Below, piece by piece: positions 5,685 to 13,938 of a stretch of DNA of 15,353 nt. Each line of letters opens with the position of its first letter. Positions within the stretch are counted from its first letter, which is position 1. This stretch comes from Candidatus Ancillula trichonymphae ImTpAt. Lineage in GTDB: Bacteria; Actinomycetota; Actinomycetes; Actinomycetales; Bifidobacteriaceae. Under the pieces are notes generated by a model, which saw nothing but the letters and a program-made list of their open reading frames with translations, was not told the origin of the DNA and made no database searches. The stretch is from the NCBI GenBank assembly GCA_000485475.1, contig AXYY01000133.1, positions 1 to 15,353 of the forward strand, read 5' to 3'. A program made the position numbers and the translations under genes.

Positions 5685-7866
5685 CACTATCCCTTTTTCC
5701 TGCAAAAACTTGCATACTGAACGCGCCCACTTTCACGTTGTTGTTGCTACTCATGTCAAATTTGCGTGGTAACTCTCCTCGAGAATTCCAAAGTCTGTAC
5801 CACTTTCGCATGGCTGGTAAAACAACATCTGATGAGCGATCTTTTCCGTTAAAGATTATTAAAATGTCAACATCTGAATTTTTTTCTCCGTTGTTTGGTG
5901 CTGCAAAAACCACCTGGAATGTGCGGTTGTCCGAATTCTGCCAGTCGTTTACACTGAACGAAAAACTGTTCGCTTGAAGCCAACTCAGGTCGACGAAATC
6001 ATCTAGTTCATGTTTTTTTTCACCAGTGAAGAACTTGTTCTGGCGTAGTGCGGGATAAGTTTGGCGGATCCATATCAGGTGCTTGGTGGTTTGAAGTAGT
6101 TCAGACTGCCACTTCTCCAGCTCCCAGTTCAGCCATGAGGTCTCGTTGTTTTGACAGTATGCATTGTTGTTTCCTCGTTGAGTTCTACCAATTTCATCAC
6201 CCGCAGTCAACATGGGAACGCCCGTTGACAGCAACAATGCTCCAAGCATGTTCCGAATAGTTTTTCTTCTGTTGGAGTTTATTGACAAATCATCAGTTTC
6301 ACCCTCAGCACCGTGATTATGGGAGTTGTTTTCGGTTGCACCATCGTTATTATTCTCCATGTTCGCGTCATTGTGCTTTTGATCGTAACTAACCAGGTCG
6401 CGTAGTGTAAAACCGTCGTGAGCAGTAATGTAATTGATTGATGCCAAAGGTCCGCGCAAGTTTTCAAACGGATCAGACGAAAAAATATCAGATGAACCAG
6501 ATAGGCGTGTCGCAAAACTCTGGGATGATGAAACTGTCCACCCTAGTTTCATTCTCCCTTGATCTTTGACCCAGAATGTGCGGACGTCGTCGCGAAAACT
6601 GTCGTTCCACTCGGAGTACGGAAAGCCGAACTTGCCCGTTTGCCAACCGAACGGCCCCAAATCCCAAGGTTCTGCAATTATCTTCAGGTTACCGAGAATA
6701 GGATCGTTCTTCATCGAGACAAGAAATGGGTGCTCTTTCGTGAAGCCGCTCTCACCGCGCGCAGTTGTTGTCATCAAGTCGAACCTGAAACCGTCCACGC
6801 CTATTTGAGATGCCCAGTATTGCAGAGAATCCAGTGCCAAGCGAACAACATGAGGCTCCCTGAAGTTCAGAGAATTGCCACAACCGGTTGTATCTACGAG
6901 TTCACCTGGTTTTTTCAGCGAGTGCACATAATAGTTCCTGTTTGCAATTCCGCGGTAACTCAATGTTGAACCCGCATTGCTCTCTTCGCAGGTGTGGTTA
7001 TAAACGACATCCAGTATTACCTCAATTCCTGCTTCATGCAGCAAGTGGATCATTCCACGCACCTCGTCAACAACTGCGCCGGGTCCGTAGTTCCGCGCAT
7101 TTTCAGTCGCATAATCAGGGTTCGGAGCAAAGTAACTGAGGCTGGAATAACCCCAGTAGTTCGTTAGGCCGCTCATTATCAAATGCGCTTCAGAAACAGC
7201 TGAATGGATTGGCAGCAGTTCGATGGTCGTCACGCCCAGATCCTTAAGATATTCAATTGTTTTACTGTTCGCAAGTCCTGCATATGTCCCGCGCATGTGC
7301 TCTGGGAGCCAAGTTGCATTCTTGGTCAAGCCAACGACATGCACCTCGTAGATGACGGTTTTTGACCACGGAATGTGCGGGTGGAAGACAGGCGGATGCA
7401 CAAAGTCAAGGTCATGCAATATCACGCTGTGTGGAACAAACGGCAACGAGTTGATCTGCGACGGCACCATTTTCTTGTCCAGCAACTTAGGTTTGTAGGT
7501 GTTGTCTGCATCCAAAAATGATTCGTAACCAAGAGTTGCCTCTCCATAGCGGTAGTCTCCGTAAACTGCACGCGCATAAGGATCCACCAGTAGTTTATTG
7601 GAGTTGAAATAGAAACCGTTCTTCGGATCCCAAGGTCCATGTACGCGAAACCCATAATGCTGACCCGCACCAATTCCACTAATGTGCTTGTCCCAGATTC
7701 CGTAATTGGGACCTTCCAGATCAACGCCGTGCTCGATCCACGCATTTCCTGCTTGATTTAGCACGCAGAACTCAACGCGAGTAGCATCGGGAGCAAAAAG
7801 CGCAACATCAACGCCATCGCCGCTGATGCGTACACCCAGTTCACGAGCATACCGTTGTAGTGTCAT
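5677..7866 (-). CDS. glgX: Glycogen debranching enzyme (isoamylase-type)
   Basis: A GH13 enzyme of 729 aa that hydrolyses alpha-1,6 branches of glycogen or limit dextrin in the cytoplasm. Domains in order: CBM48 (about residues 10-105), the catalytic barrel (about 165-590) and a C-terminal beta domain. Catalytic residues are the nucleophile Asp363 in DGFRFDL, acid/base Glu399 in IIAEPWD, and Asp484 in ITAHDG; DVVYNH (286-291) is also present. GlgX-type features include the NMENNNDG...ENNSHNHGAEG loop. Start: the second of two ATGs (7866) falls exactly at the predicted transcription start, so the mRNA should be leaderless; ATG 7872 overlaps the space just after the -10. The gene is followed by map with an 8-bp overlap, an unusual pairing of carbon storage with protein maturation. 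Confidence 0.93.
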   Translation of the reverse strand: MTLQRYARELGVRISGDGVDVALFAPDATRVEFCVLNQAGNAWIEHGVDLEGPNYGIWDKHISGIGAGQHYGFRVHGPWDPKNGFYFNSNKLLVDPYARAVYGDYRYGEATLGYESFLDADNTYKPKLLDKKMVPSQINSLPFVPHSVILHDLDFVHPPVFHPHIPWSKTVIYEVHVVGLTKNATWLPEHMRGTYAGLANSKTIEYLKDLGVTTIELLPIHSAVSEAHLIMSGLTNYWGYSSLSYFAPNPDYATENARNYGPGAVVDEVRGMIHLLHEAGIEVILDVVYNHTCEESNAGSTLSYRGIANRNYYVHSLKKPGELVDTTGCGNSLNFREPHVVRLALDSLQYWASQIGVDGFRFDLMTTTARGESGFTKEHPFLVSMKNDPILGNLKIIAEPWDLGPFGWQTGKFGFPYSEWNDSFRDDVRTFWVKDQGRMKLGWTVSSSQSFATRLSGSSDIFSSDPFENLRGPLASINYITAHDGFTLRDLVSYDQKHNDANMENNNDGATENNSHNHGAEGETDDLSINSNRRKTIRNMLGALLLSTGVPMLTAGDEIGRTQRGNNNAYCQNNETSWLNWELEKWQSELLQTTKHLIWIRQTYPALRQNKFFTGEKKHELDDFVDLSWLQANSFSFSVNDWQNSDNRTFQVVFAAPNNGEKNSDVDILIIFNGKDRSSDVVLPAMRKWYRLWNSRGELPRKFDMSSNNNVKVGAFSMQVFAGKRDSDD

Positions 7867-7872
7867 GCGCAT

Positions 7873-7881
7873 ATTATATCA
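7873..7881 (-). promoter_or_regulatory. Extended -10 promoter of glgX-map (leaderless)
   Basis: On the minus strand TGA-TATAAT (7881 to 7873) is followed by six bases (ATGCGC) and then ATG at 7866. This spacing equals that of birA. There is no recognisable -35 and no SD. Confidence 0.7.
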
Positions 7882-7929
7882 CAATTCATCATCTACTTCA
7901 TGTAGTGGTTCTTCATGCAGGTGCACGTA

Positions 7930-9069
7930 CTAAGCAGTAAAAGTGACAGGTGCCTCGGTTTTACCACTTGCGGTGTACGCAGCAACAAAAGTTGTCAGCG
8001 GAATTGAAAGAACTAGTCCGACGCCACTGATGAAGATGCTGACGACATCAATAACCATTGTTTCAGAAGTAATCTTGACAAAAACTGGATCAGAAAAGGT
8101 GTAAATCCACATGATTACGGGAAGTGCAGAACCGATGTATGCAAATGCAACAGTATAAATTGTTGATGCAATGTGGTCTTTTCCAACTCTCATCGCCCGC
8201 ATGAACAACTGCGCTCCAGTAATGCTAGGATTTAGGTTTTTCAGCTCGTCAACAATTGAGCTCTGCGTAATCGTAACGTCATTGAGAACTCCAAGTGCAC
8301 TGATTATTATGCCGCACGACACTATTGCTTGCAGTGATATGCTGGGGTAGCTTTGAACCAGCTGTAGACTTTCGTCCGAATCAAAACCAGTAATGTGCAT
8401 AATCTGTATAATTAGTGTGCCAAAAAGTGAAGTGAAAAGTAGACCGAGAATTGTCCCCAAAAGTGCAACTGAAGTTTTCATATTAAAACCATGAACTGCG
8501 TAGAGTGTGACGAACATGATAAATGACGAACTGATTAGCCCAACTGCCAGCGTATTCGAGCCTGCAAAAAGTGACGGAATTGTAAAAAACAAAACCACGA
8601 ACAGCCCGAAAAGTAAACCTACCAGAGCCCTTAAACCCTTGAATCCTGCAACAAGTACAATGACCAAGATATAAATCAGCACCAGAAAAATCATGGGCGT
8701 TGATCGGTCGAAGCCATAAAAGACATACTGAGGCTGCACGCTCGAGGTGGCCAGTTGTTCACCTGAAATCTTATTTACAAGAACTTTATCACCGCTCTTG
8801 ATGATTCTAGCGTATTTGGAATCGCACTGAACGATCACGCGCTTGTCCTTTTCCTCATCAGAAGAAATCTGCACAGTAATTATATTTTCGCTCTTCGCTT
8901 CTTCAACAACTTTTCCATTCAGCAAGTTTGTGAAACTCTTGTTCGAATGAAGTGCGGAAGTACCACTAGAGAGAAAAAATGCAGCACTCACAATCGTGGG
9001 AACGAAATACACAACCAGAACCAGCACAACCATCCGCTTCGTTTTCGGTAAGTTATTGAATCTGCGCAT
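7930..9069 (-). CDS. YibE/F-family multi-spanning membrane protein
   Basis: A 379-aa membrane protein. An N-terminal TM (about residues 13-34) is followed by an extracytoplasmic segment of roughly 80-90 residues with beta-rich, charged sequence, then about seven further TMs starting near residue 123 (PMIFLVLIYILVIVLVAGF). The segment CGIIISALGVLNDVT and the SSIVDEL helix after it resemble the YibE/F family (PF07907). Biochemical function is not established for this family; transport or a role in the envelope has only been inferred. The start ATG 9069 is supported by GAAAGGG (9076-9082) and by the basic MRRFNNLPKTKR start. Longer versions would run through the tRNA gene. It lies 15 bp downstream of tRNA-Leu(CAA) and probably shares its transcript. 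The stop is TAG. Confidence 0.85.
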   Translation of the reverse strand: MRRFNNLPKTKRMVVLVLVVYFVPTIVSAAFFLSSGTSALHSNKSFTNLLNGKVVEEAKSENIITVQISSDEEKDKRVIVQCDSKYARIIKSGDKVLVNKISGEQLATSSVQPQYVFYGFDRSTPMIFLVLIYILVIVLVAGFKGLRALVGLLFGLFVVLFFTIPSLFAGSNTLAVGLISSSFIMFVTLYAVHGFNMKTSVALLGTILGLLFTSLFGTLIIQIMHITGFDSDESLQLVQSYPSISLQAIVSCGIIISALGVLNDVTITQSSIVDELKNLNPSITGAQLFMRAMRVGKDHIASTIYTVAFAYIGSALPVIMWIYTFSDPVFVKITSETMVIDVVSIFISGVGLVLSIPLTTFVAAYTASGKTEAPVTFTA

Positions 9070-9084
9070 ATTGAAACCCTTTCG

Positions 9085-9158
9085 TACCCCAGGTGGGGCT
9101 CGAACCCACAACAAGCCGGGTTTGAGCCGACCGCGTCTACCAATTGCGCCACTAGGGC
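9085..9158 (-). tRNA. tRNA-Leu (anticodon CAA), short variable region
   Basis: Minus strand, 74 nt. The acceptor GCCCTAG pairs with CTGGGGT (two G-U pairs, including position 1:72). The D arm is GCG / CGC with the class II loop CAATTGGTAGA. The anticodon stem GTCGG/CCGGC holds CTCAAAC, giving anticodon CAA (9124-9122), which reads UUG codons. The T arm is GTGGG-TTCGAGC-CCCAC. Only five bases (TTGTT) separate the anticodon and T stems, whereas leucine tRNAs normally have a long variable arm. CCA is not encoded (ACG follows). The D arm argues for Leu identity. A class I leucine tRNA may be normal in this lineage; I cannot check. Confidence 0.88.
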
Positions 9159-9172
9159 AAATCCACTATTAC

Positions 9173-9181
9173 AGTATACCA
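9173..9181 (-). promoter_or_regulatory. Extended -10 promoter of tRNA-Leu(CAA)
   Basis: TGG-TATACT on the minus strand (9181 to 9173) lies 14 bp before the tRNA 5' end, nearly the same geometry as at the other tRNA. The -35 is weak. It probably also transcribes the YibE/F-family gene. Confidence 0.65.
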
Positions 9182-9353
9182 CAACTTGGGCGCGCGCGTT
9201 GTACTTTTCATCACGCTTACTGCTGCTGAATGTGCATGTGCAGTCAGTTTTGAGTTCTCAGGTAAACTACGTAGATTTAGTATTAGTAGTAGTTCTCAGT
9301 AAAAACACCTCACCAAGTGCATGTAAAAAAATATGTAATCAGAGGTGGAACTG
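9182..9353. other. Divergent intergenic region, tRNA-Leu(CAA) / leuA
   Basis: No gene is supported. It holds ATGTAA twice, 12 bp apart (9321-9326, 9333-9338), and an inverted pair CACCTC (9306-9311) / GAGGTG (9342-9347) covering the expected -35 region of leuA. The inverted pair could be an operator but may be chance. No attenuator-like leader peptide or T-box is possible downstream of the leuA -10, because only about 3 nt of leader remain. Confidence 0.35.
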
Positions 9354-9362
9354 TGCTATAAT
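9354..9362 (+). promoter_or_regulatory. Extended -10 promoter of leuA-dapA-rnj
   Basis: TGC-TATAAT (9354-9362) lies 10 bp before the leuA ATG (9373). The predicted start near 9369-9370 leaves a leader of about 3-4 nt without SD. The candidate -35 (TGTAAT, 9334-9339) is poor. Confidence 0.7.
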
Positions 9363-9372
9363 AACAACCACG

Positions 9373-11235
9373 ATGAAGAGAAGATACATAGGTCCAAGCC
9401 AGTGCGCCTCCAGCATGCCGTGGGAGCGCTACGTGCCGTCGTATAGTGAGCAGATTGTTGTTGATGGTAGTGCGCGTACATGGCCAGACAAAACTCTAGT
9501 TGTACCGCCGCGCTGGTGTTCAGTTGATCTTCGTGACGGTAACCAGGCTCTAATTGAACCGATGGACAACAAGAGGAAGTTGAGGTTCTGGAATTTGTTA
9601 CTACAACTGGGCTTTAAGGAGGTTGAAGTTGGTTTTCCGGCTGCGTCAGAAACGGACTTCAATTTCATCCGCATGCTGATTGAGCAGGATTTAATACCAG
9701 AAGATGTCACAATCGGAGTCCTCACACAGGCGCGTGAGGAGTTGATTAAGAGGACATACGAGTCGCTAGTTTGTGCAAGAAGGGCATATGTGCACCTGTA
9801 CAATTCGACCTCGAAACTCCAGCGAAAAGTAGTGTTCAAGATGAGCGAGGGCGAGACTCTGCAATTGGCTGAAAATGGCGCGAAGTTGTGCAGGAAGTAT
9901 GAGAAACTTCTTAGTGGAACTGACTTGTATTACGAATACACACCTGAGAGTTTTACGGGAACTGAACCTGAGTTTGCGGCGCGTTGTTCAAATGCTGTTG
10001 CTGAGATTTTCGAAGCTGGTGGTGCCAAAAAAGTGATGATTAACTTGCCCTCAACAGTTGAAATGACCACTCCAAATGTTTATGCGGATACGATTGAATG
10101 GATGTGCAAGCATATTGGAAGACCGACCGATTCTGCACCTGATGATGGAAAAGTTGCGGATCGTGACAAGTGCAGTTTTACGCGTGATGACATTGTGGTT
10201 TCTCTACACCCGCATAACGATCGGGGCATGGGAATTGCTGCCGCTCATTTGGGGTTACTTGCAGGTGCGGACCGCGTGGAGGGCTGCTTGTTTGGGAACG
10301 GTGAACGCACGGGGAACGTCGATCTTGTTGCGATGGCCCTCAACCTCTTTAGCGTTGGAGTGGATCCGGAACTTGAGATTAAAAACATCAAGGAAATTAG
10401 GCGAACAGTGGAATATTGCAACGGTCTGGGAGTGCACGAGCGACATCCTTATGCTGGAGACTTGGTGTTCACTGCGTTTTCTGGTTCACATCAGGATGCG
10501 ATTAAGAAGGGGATTGAGGCACTAGAAAAGCAAGCAGCTGAGGAAAACGCCGAAGTTGAGACTTTGACTTGGGCGGTTCCATATCTACCAATTGATCCGC
10601 GCGACATTGGTGCTAGCTATGAGTCAATCATTCGCGTTAACTCGCAGTCTGGAAAAGGCGGTGTTGCGTATATCCTGCGCAATAGGCATAATTTGAACCT
10701 TCCTAGACGGCTGCAAATCGAATTCTCCAAGATTGTCCAAAAATACACAGAAACTTCAGGACAAGAGGCATCAGATACGATGATTTACAAGTTATTTTGT
10801 GACGAGTACCTTCCGGTTGAAGAACTTGATGACAAGGCAGGTTTGAGTTCTTGGGGAAGAATTAAGATGTTGTCAATTGAGCACACCACCAAAACTGATT
10901 GTGCGGATTCTATTCTAAAAGTACGCGCTATAATTGACAAGAAGGAGCACGAACTAGTTGGAATTGGTAACGGTCCGATTGACGCATTCATCTCGATTGT
11001 TTCGGATTACATGCCCAGTTCGCAGCAAGTGCAGATTTTGGATTACTCGCAGCACGCGATGACTTCTGGACAAAATGCGTCCGCAGCAACTTACGTTGAG
11101 TGTAGAATTGGTGACGAAACTTTTTGGGGAGTTGGAGTTGATTCGTCAACCACTAAGGCGGTTCTGAAAGCGGTTGCTTCCGCAGTAAACAGAGTAACTA
11201 GAAAAATTGATAGTAAAACACAAGGAGAATTATGA
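9373..11235 (+). CDS. leuA: 2-isopropylmalate synthase
   Basis: A 620-aa enzyme that condenses acetyl-CoA with 2-ketoisovalerate, the first committed step of leucine synthesis. It is the long actinobacterial form with an N-terminal extension before the TIM barrel. Active-site residues are Arg54-Asp55 in DLRDGNQAL, His279 and His281 in HPHND, and Asn315 in GNGERTGN, with spacing as in mycobacterial LeuA. The C-terminal regulatory domain (from about residue 480) carries GNGPIDAF, the leucine-feedback fold. ATG 9373 is chosen because the TATAAT lies 10 bp upstream; an open frame extends to 9199 but crosses the promoter. The last bases contain the dapA RBS (AAGGAG), and the genes overlap by 4 bp (ATGA). 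Confidence 0.95.
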   Translation: MKRRYIGPSQCASSMPWERYVPSYSEQIVVDGSARTWPDKTLVVPPRWCSVDLRDGNQALIEPMDNKRKLRFWNLLLQLGFKEVEVGFPAASETDFNFIRMLIEQDLIPEDVTIGVLTQAREELIKRTYESLVCARRAYVHLYNSTSKLQRKVVFKMSEGETLQLAENGAKLCRKYEKLLSGTDLYYEYTPESFTGTEPEFAARCSNAVAEIFEAGGAKKVMINLPSTVEMTTPNVYADTIEWMCKHIGRPTDSAPDDGKVADRDKCSFTRDDIVVSLHPHNDRGMGIAAAHLGLLAGADRVEGCLFGNGERTGNVDLVAMALNLFSVGVDPELEIKNIKEIRRTVEYCNGLGVHERHPYAGDLVFTAFSGSHQDAIKKGIEALEKQAAEENAEVETLTWAVPYLPIDPRDIGASYESIIRVNSQSGKGGVAYILRNRHNLNLPRRLQIEFSKIVQKYTETSGQEASDTMIYKLFCDEYLPVEELDDKAGLSSWGRIKMLSIEHTTKTDCADSILKVRAIIDKKEHELVGIGNGPIDAFISIVSDYMPSSQQVQILDYSQHAMTSGQNASAATYVECRIGDETFWGVGVDSSTTKAVLKAVASAVNRVTRKIDSKTQGEL

Positions 11236-12164
11236 AAAACTTCGGAAAAGTAATTACTGCTATGATAACGCCCATGAAAACAGTGAAAAATCGTGTCGAA
11301 ATTGACTACGAAACTGCTCGAAAACTTGCAATTTATTTAATCAACAACGGTTCTGATGCTTTGGTATTGAGTGGAACAACCGGTGAGACCTCGACTGTGC
11401 ATCGAGAAGAAAAAGCACAACTTGCTAAAGAGGTGCAAGATGCGCTTCGGACTAGTTTTCCGAACAAATCTGTAGACATAATTGTTGGTGTTGGTTCGAA
11501 TGACACCGAGCACACCATCGGTAACGGTCTGGATGCCAAAAAACTTGGAGTTAGTGCGCTCCTCGTTGTTTCACCGTATTACTCAAGGCCTTCGCAAAAG
11601 GGGATCTTCGAGCATTATGCGGCAGTTGTCAAGGCCACCGATATGCCGGTCATGATTTACGACGTGCCTAGCCGTTCTAGTGTAAAAATTGATCCAGATA
11701 CGTATCTAAAACTAGCAGAAATTCCATCAATTATTGCAGTAAAGGACTCAACTGGAAATGCATATCAGGCGTATAAGCGAAAGGTCGCAATTGACAAACT
11801 GCGTGCAAATTTGGGACTAGAACCGCTAATGCTCTACTGCGGAGACGACTCGTTGTTGTTGCCGTTCTTGAGTTTTGGGGCAACCGGAATAGTTTCAGTT
11901 GCTTCACACATCTGCGGTCGCACGTTTCAAAAAGTTATAGAATGTCTTGAACAAGCAGATTTGGCTTCCGCACGCACGCACTTGGAGAAGACAATTGATG
12001 TGGTTGACATTGTGAACGGAACTGGACAGCAAGCAGCGATGACAAAAGCGATCATGCAGCAACTTGGAGTTATTCCTTCAAGAATTATGCGGCTGCCAAA
12101 TGCGGCAGTTGATGACGAGTGCACGCACGAACTGCTCAGAAAGTTGGAGGAAATGGGTTACTAA
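11232..12164 (+). CDS. dapA: 4-hydroxy-tetrahydrodipicolinate synthase
   Basis: A 310-aa class I aldolase that condenses pyruvate with aspartate semialdehyde towards diaminopimelate and lysine, feeding peptidoglycan. The Schiff-base Lys171 (AVKDSTG), Tyr143 (MIYDVPSR), Arg148 and the GTTGE motif (48-52) are all present. The protein has the usual length. ATG overlaps the leuA stop (ATGA) and has AAGGAG 5 bp upstream, so it is translationally coupled. rnj starts 1 bp after its TAA; dapA followed by rnj is a familiar actinobacterial order. Confidence 0.95.
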   Translation: MKNFGKVITAMITPMKTVKNRVEIDYETARKLAIYLINNGSDALVLSGTTGETSTVHREEKAQLAKEVQDALRTSFPNKSVDIIVGVGSNDTEHTIGNGLDAKKLGVSALLVVSPYYSRPSQKGIFEHYAAVVKATDMPVMIYDVPSRSSVKIDPDTYLKLAEIPSIIAVKDSTGNAYQAYKRKVAIDKLRANLGLEPLMLYCGDDSLLLPFLSFGATGIVSVASHICGRTFQKVIECLEQADLASARTHLEKTIDVVDIVNGTGQQAAMTKAIMQQLGVIPSRIMRLPNAAVDDECTHELLRKLEEMGY

Positions 12165-12165
12165 G

Positions 12166-13914
12166 ATGTTGGAAGTGGAGATGAATGCAGTAAATGCTAA
12201 GATTTCAAAGCCGCCCATACTCGGTGGAAATACACTTCGAGTTGTGCCACTTGGCGGATTAGGCGATGTTGGTCGTAATATGACTGCAATTGAATTGATT
12301 GACCCAATTGATGGTGGCGAGCCGAAAATTTTGCTAGTTGATTGTGGAGTGCTTTTTCCGGGCGATAACGAACCAGGTGTGGATCAAATTCTACCAGATT
12401 TCTCTTACATTTCAGAACGTCTGGATCGCGTGGAGGCACTTGTTGTCACGCACGGACATGAGGATCACATTGGTGCAATTCCGTACTTGCTGGAGCTGCG
12501 CCCAGACACTCCAATTGTTGGTTCAAAATTTACACTTGAACTAATCAGGCGCCGAACTGCAGATAATGGAGCATTTTATGAAGTCAACGAGAATAGCGAA
12601 GTGCGCTATGGACCATTTTTGTTGCAGTTCATCGCGATTAACCACTCAATTCCTGATGCACTTGCGGTGTTCATAAAAACTGCTGCTGGTAATATTTTGA
12701 ACACTGGGGACTTCAAGATGGATCAACTGCCCATTGACGGCAGGCTCACGGATTTGCGGGCGCTCGCAGATGTTGGTCGTGCGGGTGTTGACTTGTTTAT
12801 GGTTGATTCAACGAATGCAATGGTTCCGGGCTTCGTCACTTCTGAGGCTCAAATTGAAGCTAAACTTGATGAAATTGTTGACAAGGTTACTGATGGTTGT
12901 ATATTTGTTTCAACTTTTGCATCTCACATTCACAGAGTGTCGCACATCTTCAAAATTGCACGTAAACACAGACGAAAAGTAATTCTTTTAGGGCGTACGA
13001 TGGTCAACAATATTGCAATTGCTGCAAAACTTGGGCTTTTGGATGATGCAACTGATGTTTTAGTTGAAGAAAAGAATTTCTCGAAGGTTAACCGTAATAA
13101 ACTAATAGTTGTGTGCACGGGCTCACAGGGAGAATTGCACGCTGTATTAAATCGTCTTTCAATGCGTGAATATCCATCTATAGGCATAAATAGTGGAGAT
13201 ACTGTGGTTCTGGCGTCCTCGCTAACACCAGGCAAAGAAAAGGAAGTGACGAAACTAATCAACAGAATTTTAACACTTGGGGCAACTGTCATCTCCTCAA
13301 AAACTGCACGAGTTCATTGTTCTGGACACGCAAATCAAGGAGAACTACGCATAGTCTACAATGTTGTGCGGCCTAAGAATGTTCTACCGATTCATGGCGA
13401 AGTGCAGCACTTGCTTGCAAACGCTGCTGTTGCGCACAGTTGTAGAATTCCGCGCGAGAACATTGCAGTTGTGAAAGATGGTGGAGTTATTGATGTTCAC
13501 AACGGACAAGCCAGAGTTGTTGGACGAATTGAGAATGGTTACATTTTCGTTGACGGAAAATCAGTAGGAGAAGTTTCTGATGGTCACCTTAAACAGCGGA
13601 AAACACTTGGACAAGAGGGATTCATCGCAATAACGGTAACTGTTGATTTGGTTTCACGTGAAGTCGTCACAACGCCAAAAATATCGGTAATTGCAGTTGC
13701 TGAAGACCTCAGTGTATTTGCCAAACTTCCCAATAAAATCAAGAAAGAGCTAGTGACAACCATGGAAGAAAACCACAACGTTACTGCTCAAAAGTTGACG
13801 AAAATAGTTAGACAAACTGTTGGCCATTATGTCGAGCGCGTTTTGAAACGCTCTCCAATGATTCTACCGCTCGTTTCAACTGTAAATAGACTTTTTGACT
13901 CTGTTGAAGAATAA
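12166..13914 (+). CDS. rnj: Ribonuclease J (beta-CASP RNase)
   Basis: A 582-aa metallo-beta-lactamase/beta-CASP nuclease with 5' exo- and endonuclease activity in rRNA maturation and mRNA decay. In order: PLGGLGDVGRNM; HGHEDH (His96-His98-Asp100-His101); NHSIPD with His160; TGDFKMDQLP with Asp182; DSTNA; CTGSQGE; HCSGHANQGEL; PIHGE; and a C-terminal domain ending in a helical tail. The protein has normal length for the family, with no long N-terminal extension. The start is ATG 12166, 1 bp after the dapA stop with GGAGG 15 bp before it; ATG 12181, with GGAAG closer, is an alternative giving 577 aa. Coupling to leuA and dapA places RNA processing in an amino-acid operon. Confidence 0.95.
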   Translation: MLEVEMNAVNAKISKPPILGGNTLRVVPLGGLGDVGRNMTAIELIDPIDGGEPKILLVDCGVLFPGDNEPGVDQILPDFSYISERLDRVEALVVTHGHEDHIGAIPYLLELRPDTPIVGSKFTLELIRRRTADNGAFYEVNENSEVRYGPFLLQFIAINHSIPDALAVFIKTAAGNILNTGDFKMDQLPIDGRLTDLRALADVGRAGVDLFMVDSTNAMVPGFVTSEAQIEAKLDEIVDKVTDGCIFVSTFASHIHRVSHIFKIARKHRRKVILLGRTMVNNIAIAAKLGLLDDATDVLVEEKNFSKVNRNKLIVVCTGSQGELHAVLNRLSMREYPSIGINSGDTVVLASSLTPGKEKEVTKLINRILTLGATVISSKTARVHCSGHANQGELRIVYNVVRPKNVLPIHGEVQHLLANAAVAHSCRIPRENIAVVKDGGVIDVHNGQARVVGRIENGYIFVDGKSVGEVSDGHLKQRKTLGQEGFIAITVTVDLVSREVVTTPKISVIAVAEDLSVFAKLPNKIKKELVTTMEENHNVTAQKLTKIVRQTVGHYVERVLKRSPMILPLVSTVNRLFDSVEE

Positions 13915-13915
13915 C

Positions 13916-13938
13916 GAACCAGCAATTACTGCAGGTTC
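13916..13938. terminator. Hairpin after rnj, possible bidirectional terminator
   Basis: GAACC-A-GCA / TGC-A-GGTTC form an 8-bp interrupted stem with a 5-nt loop (ATTAC), directly after the rnj stop. There is no T-run on either side, so it is not a classical intrinsic terminator. It lies between rnj and the convergent sirtuin remnant. Confidence 0.4.

Noticed and set aside
9070..9114. N-terminal extension of the YibE/F-family protein
   Set aside because: The extra codons are antisense-free tRNA sequence; ATG 9069 has its own RBS and begins a normal membrane-protein N-terminus.
9199..9372. Longer LeuA start upstream of ATG 9373
   Set aside because: It would include the leuA -10 element and add a stretch with no similarity to LeuA N-termini; the TATAAT position fits ATG 9373.
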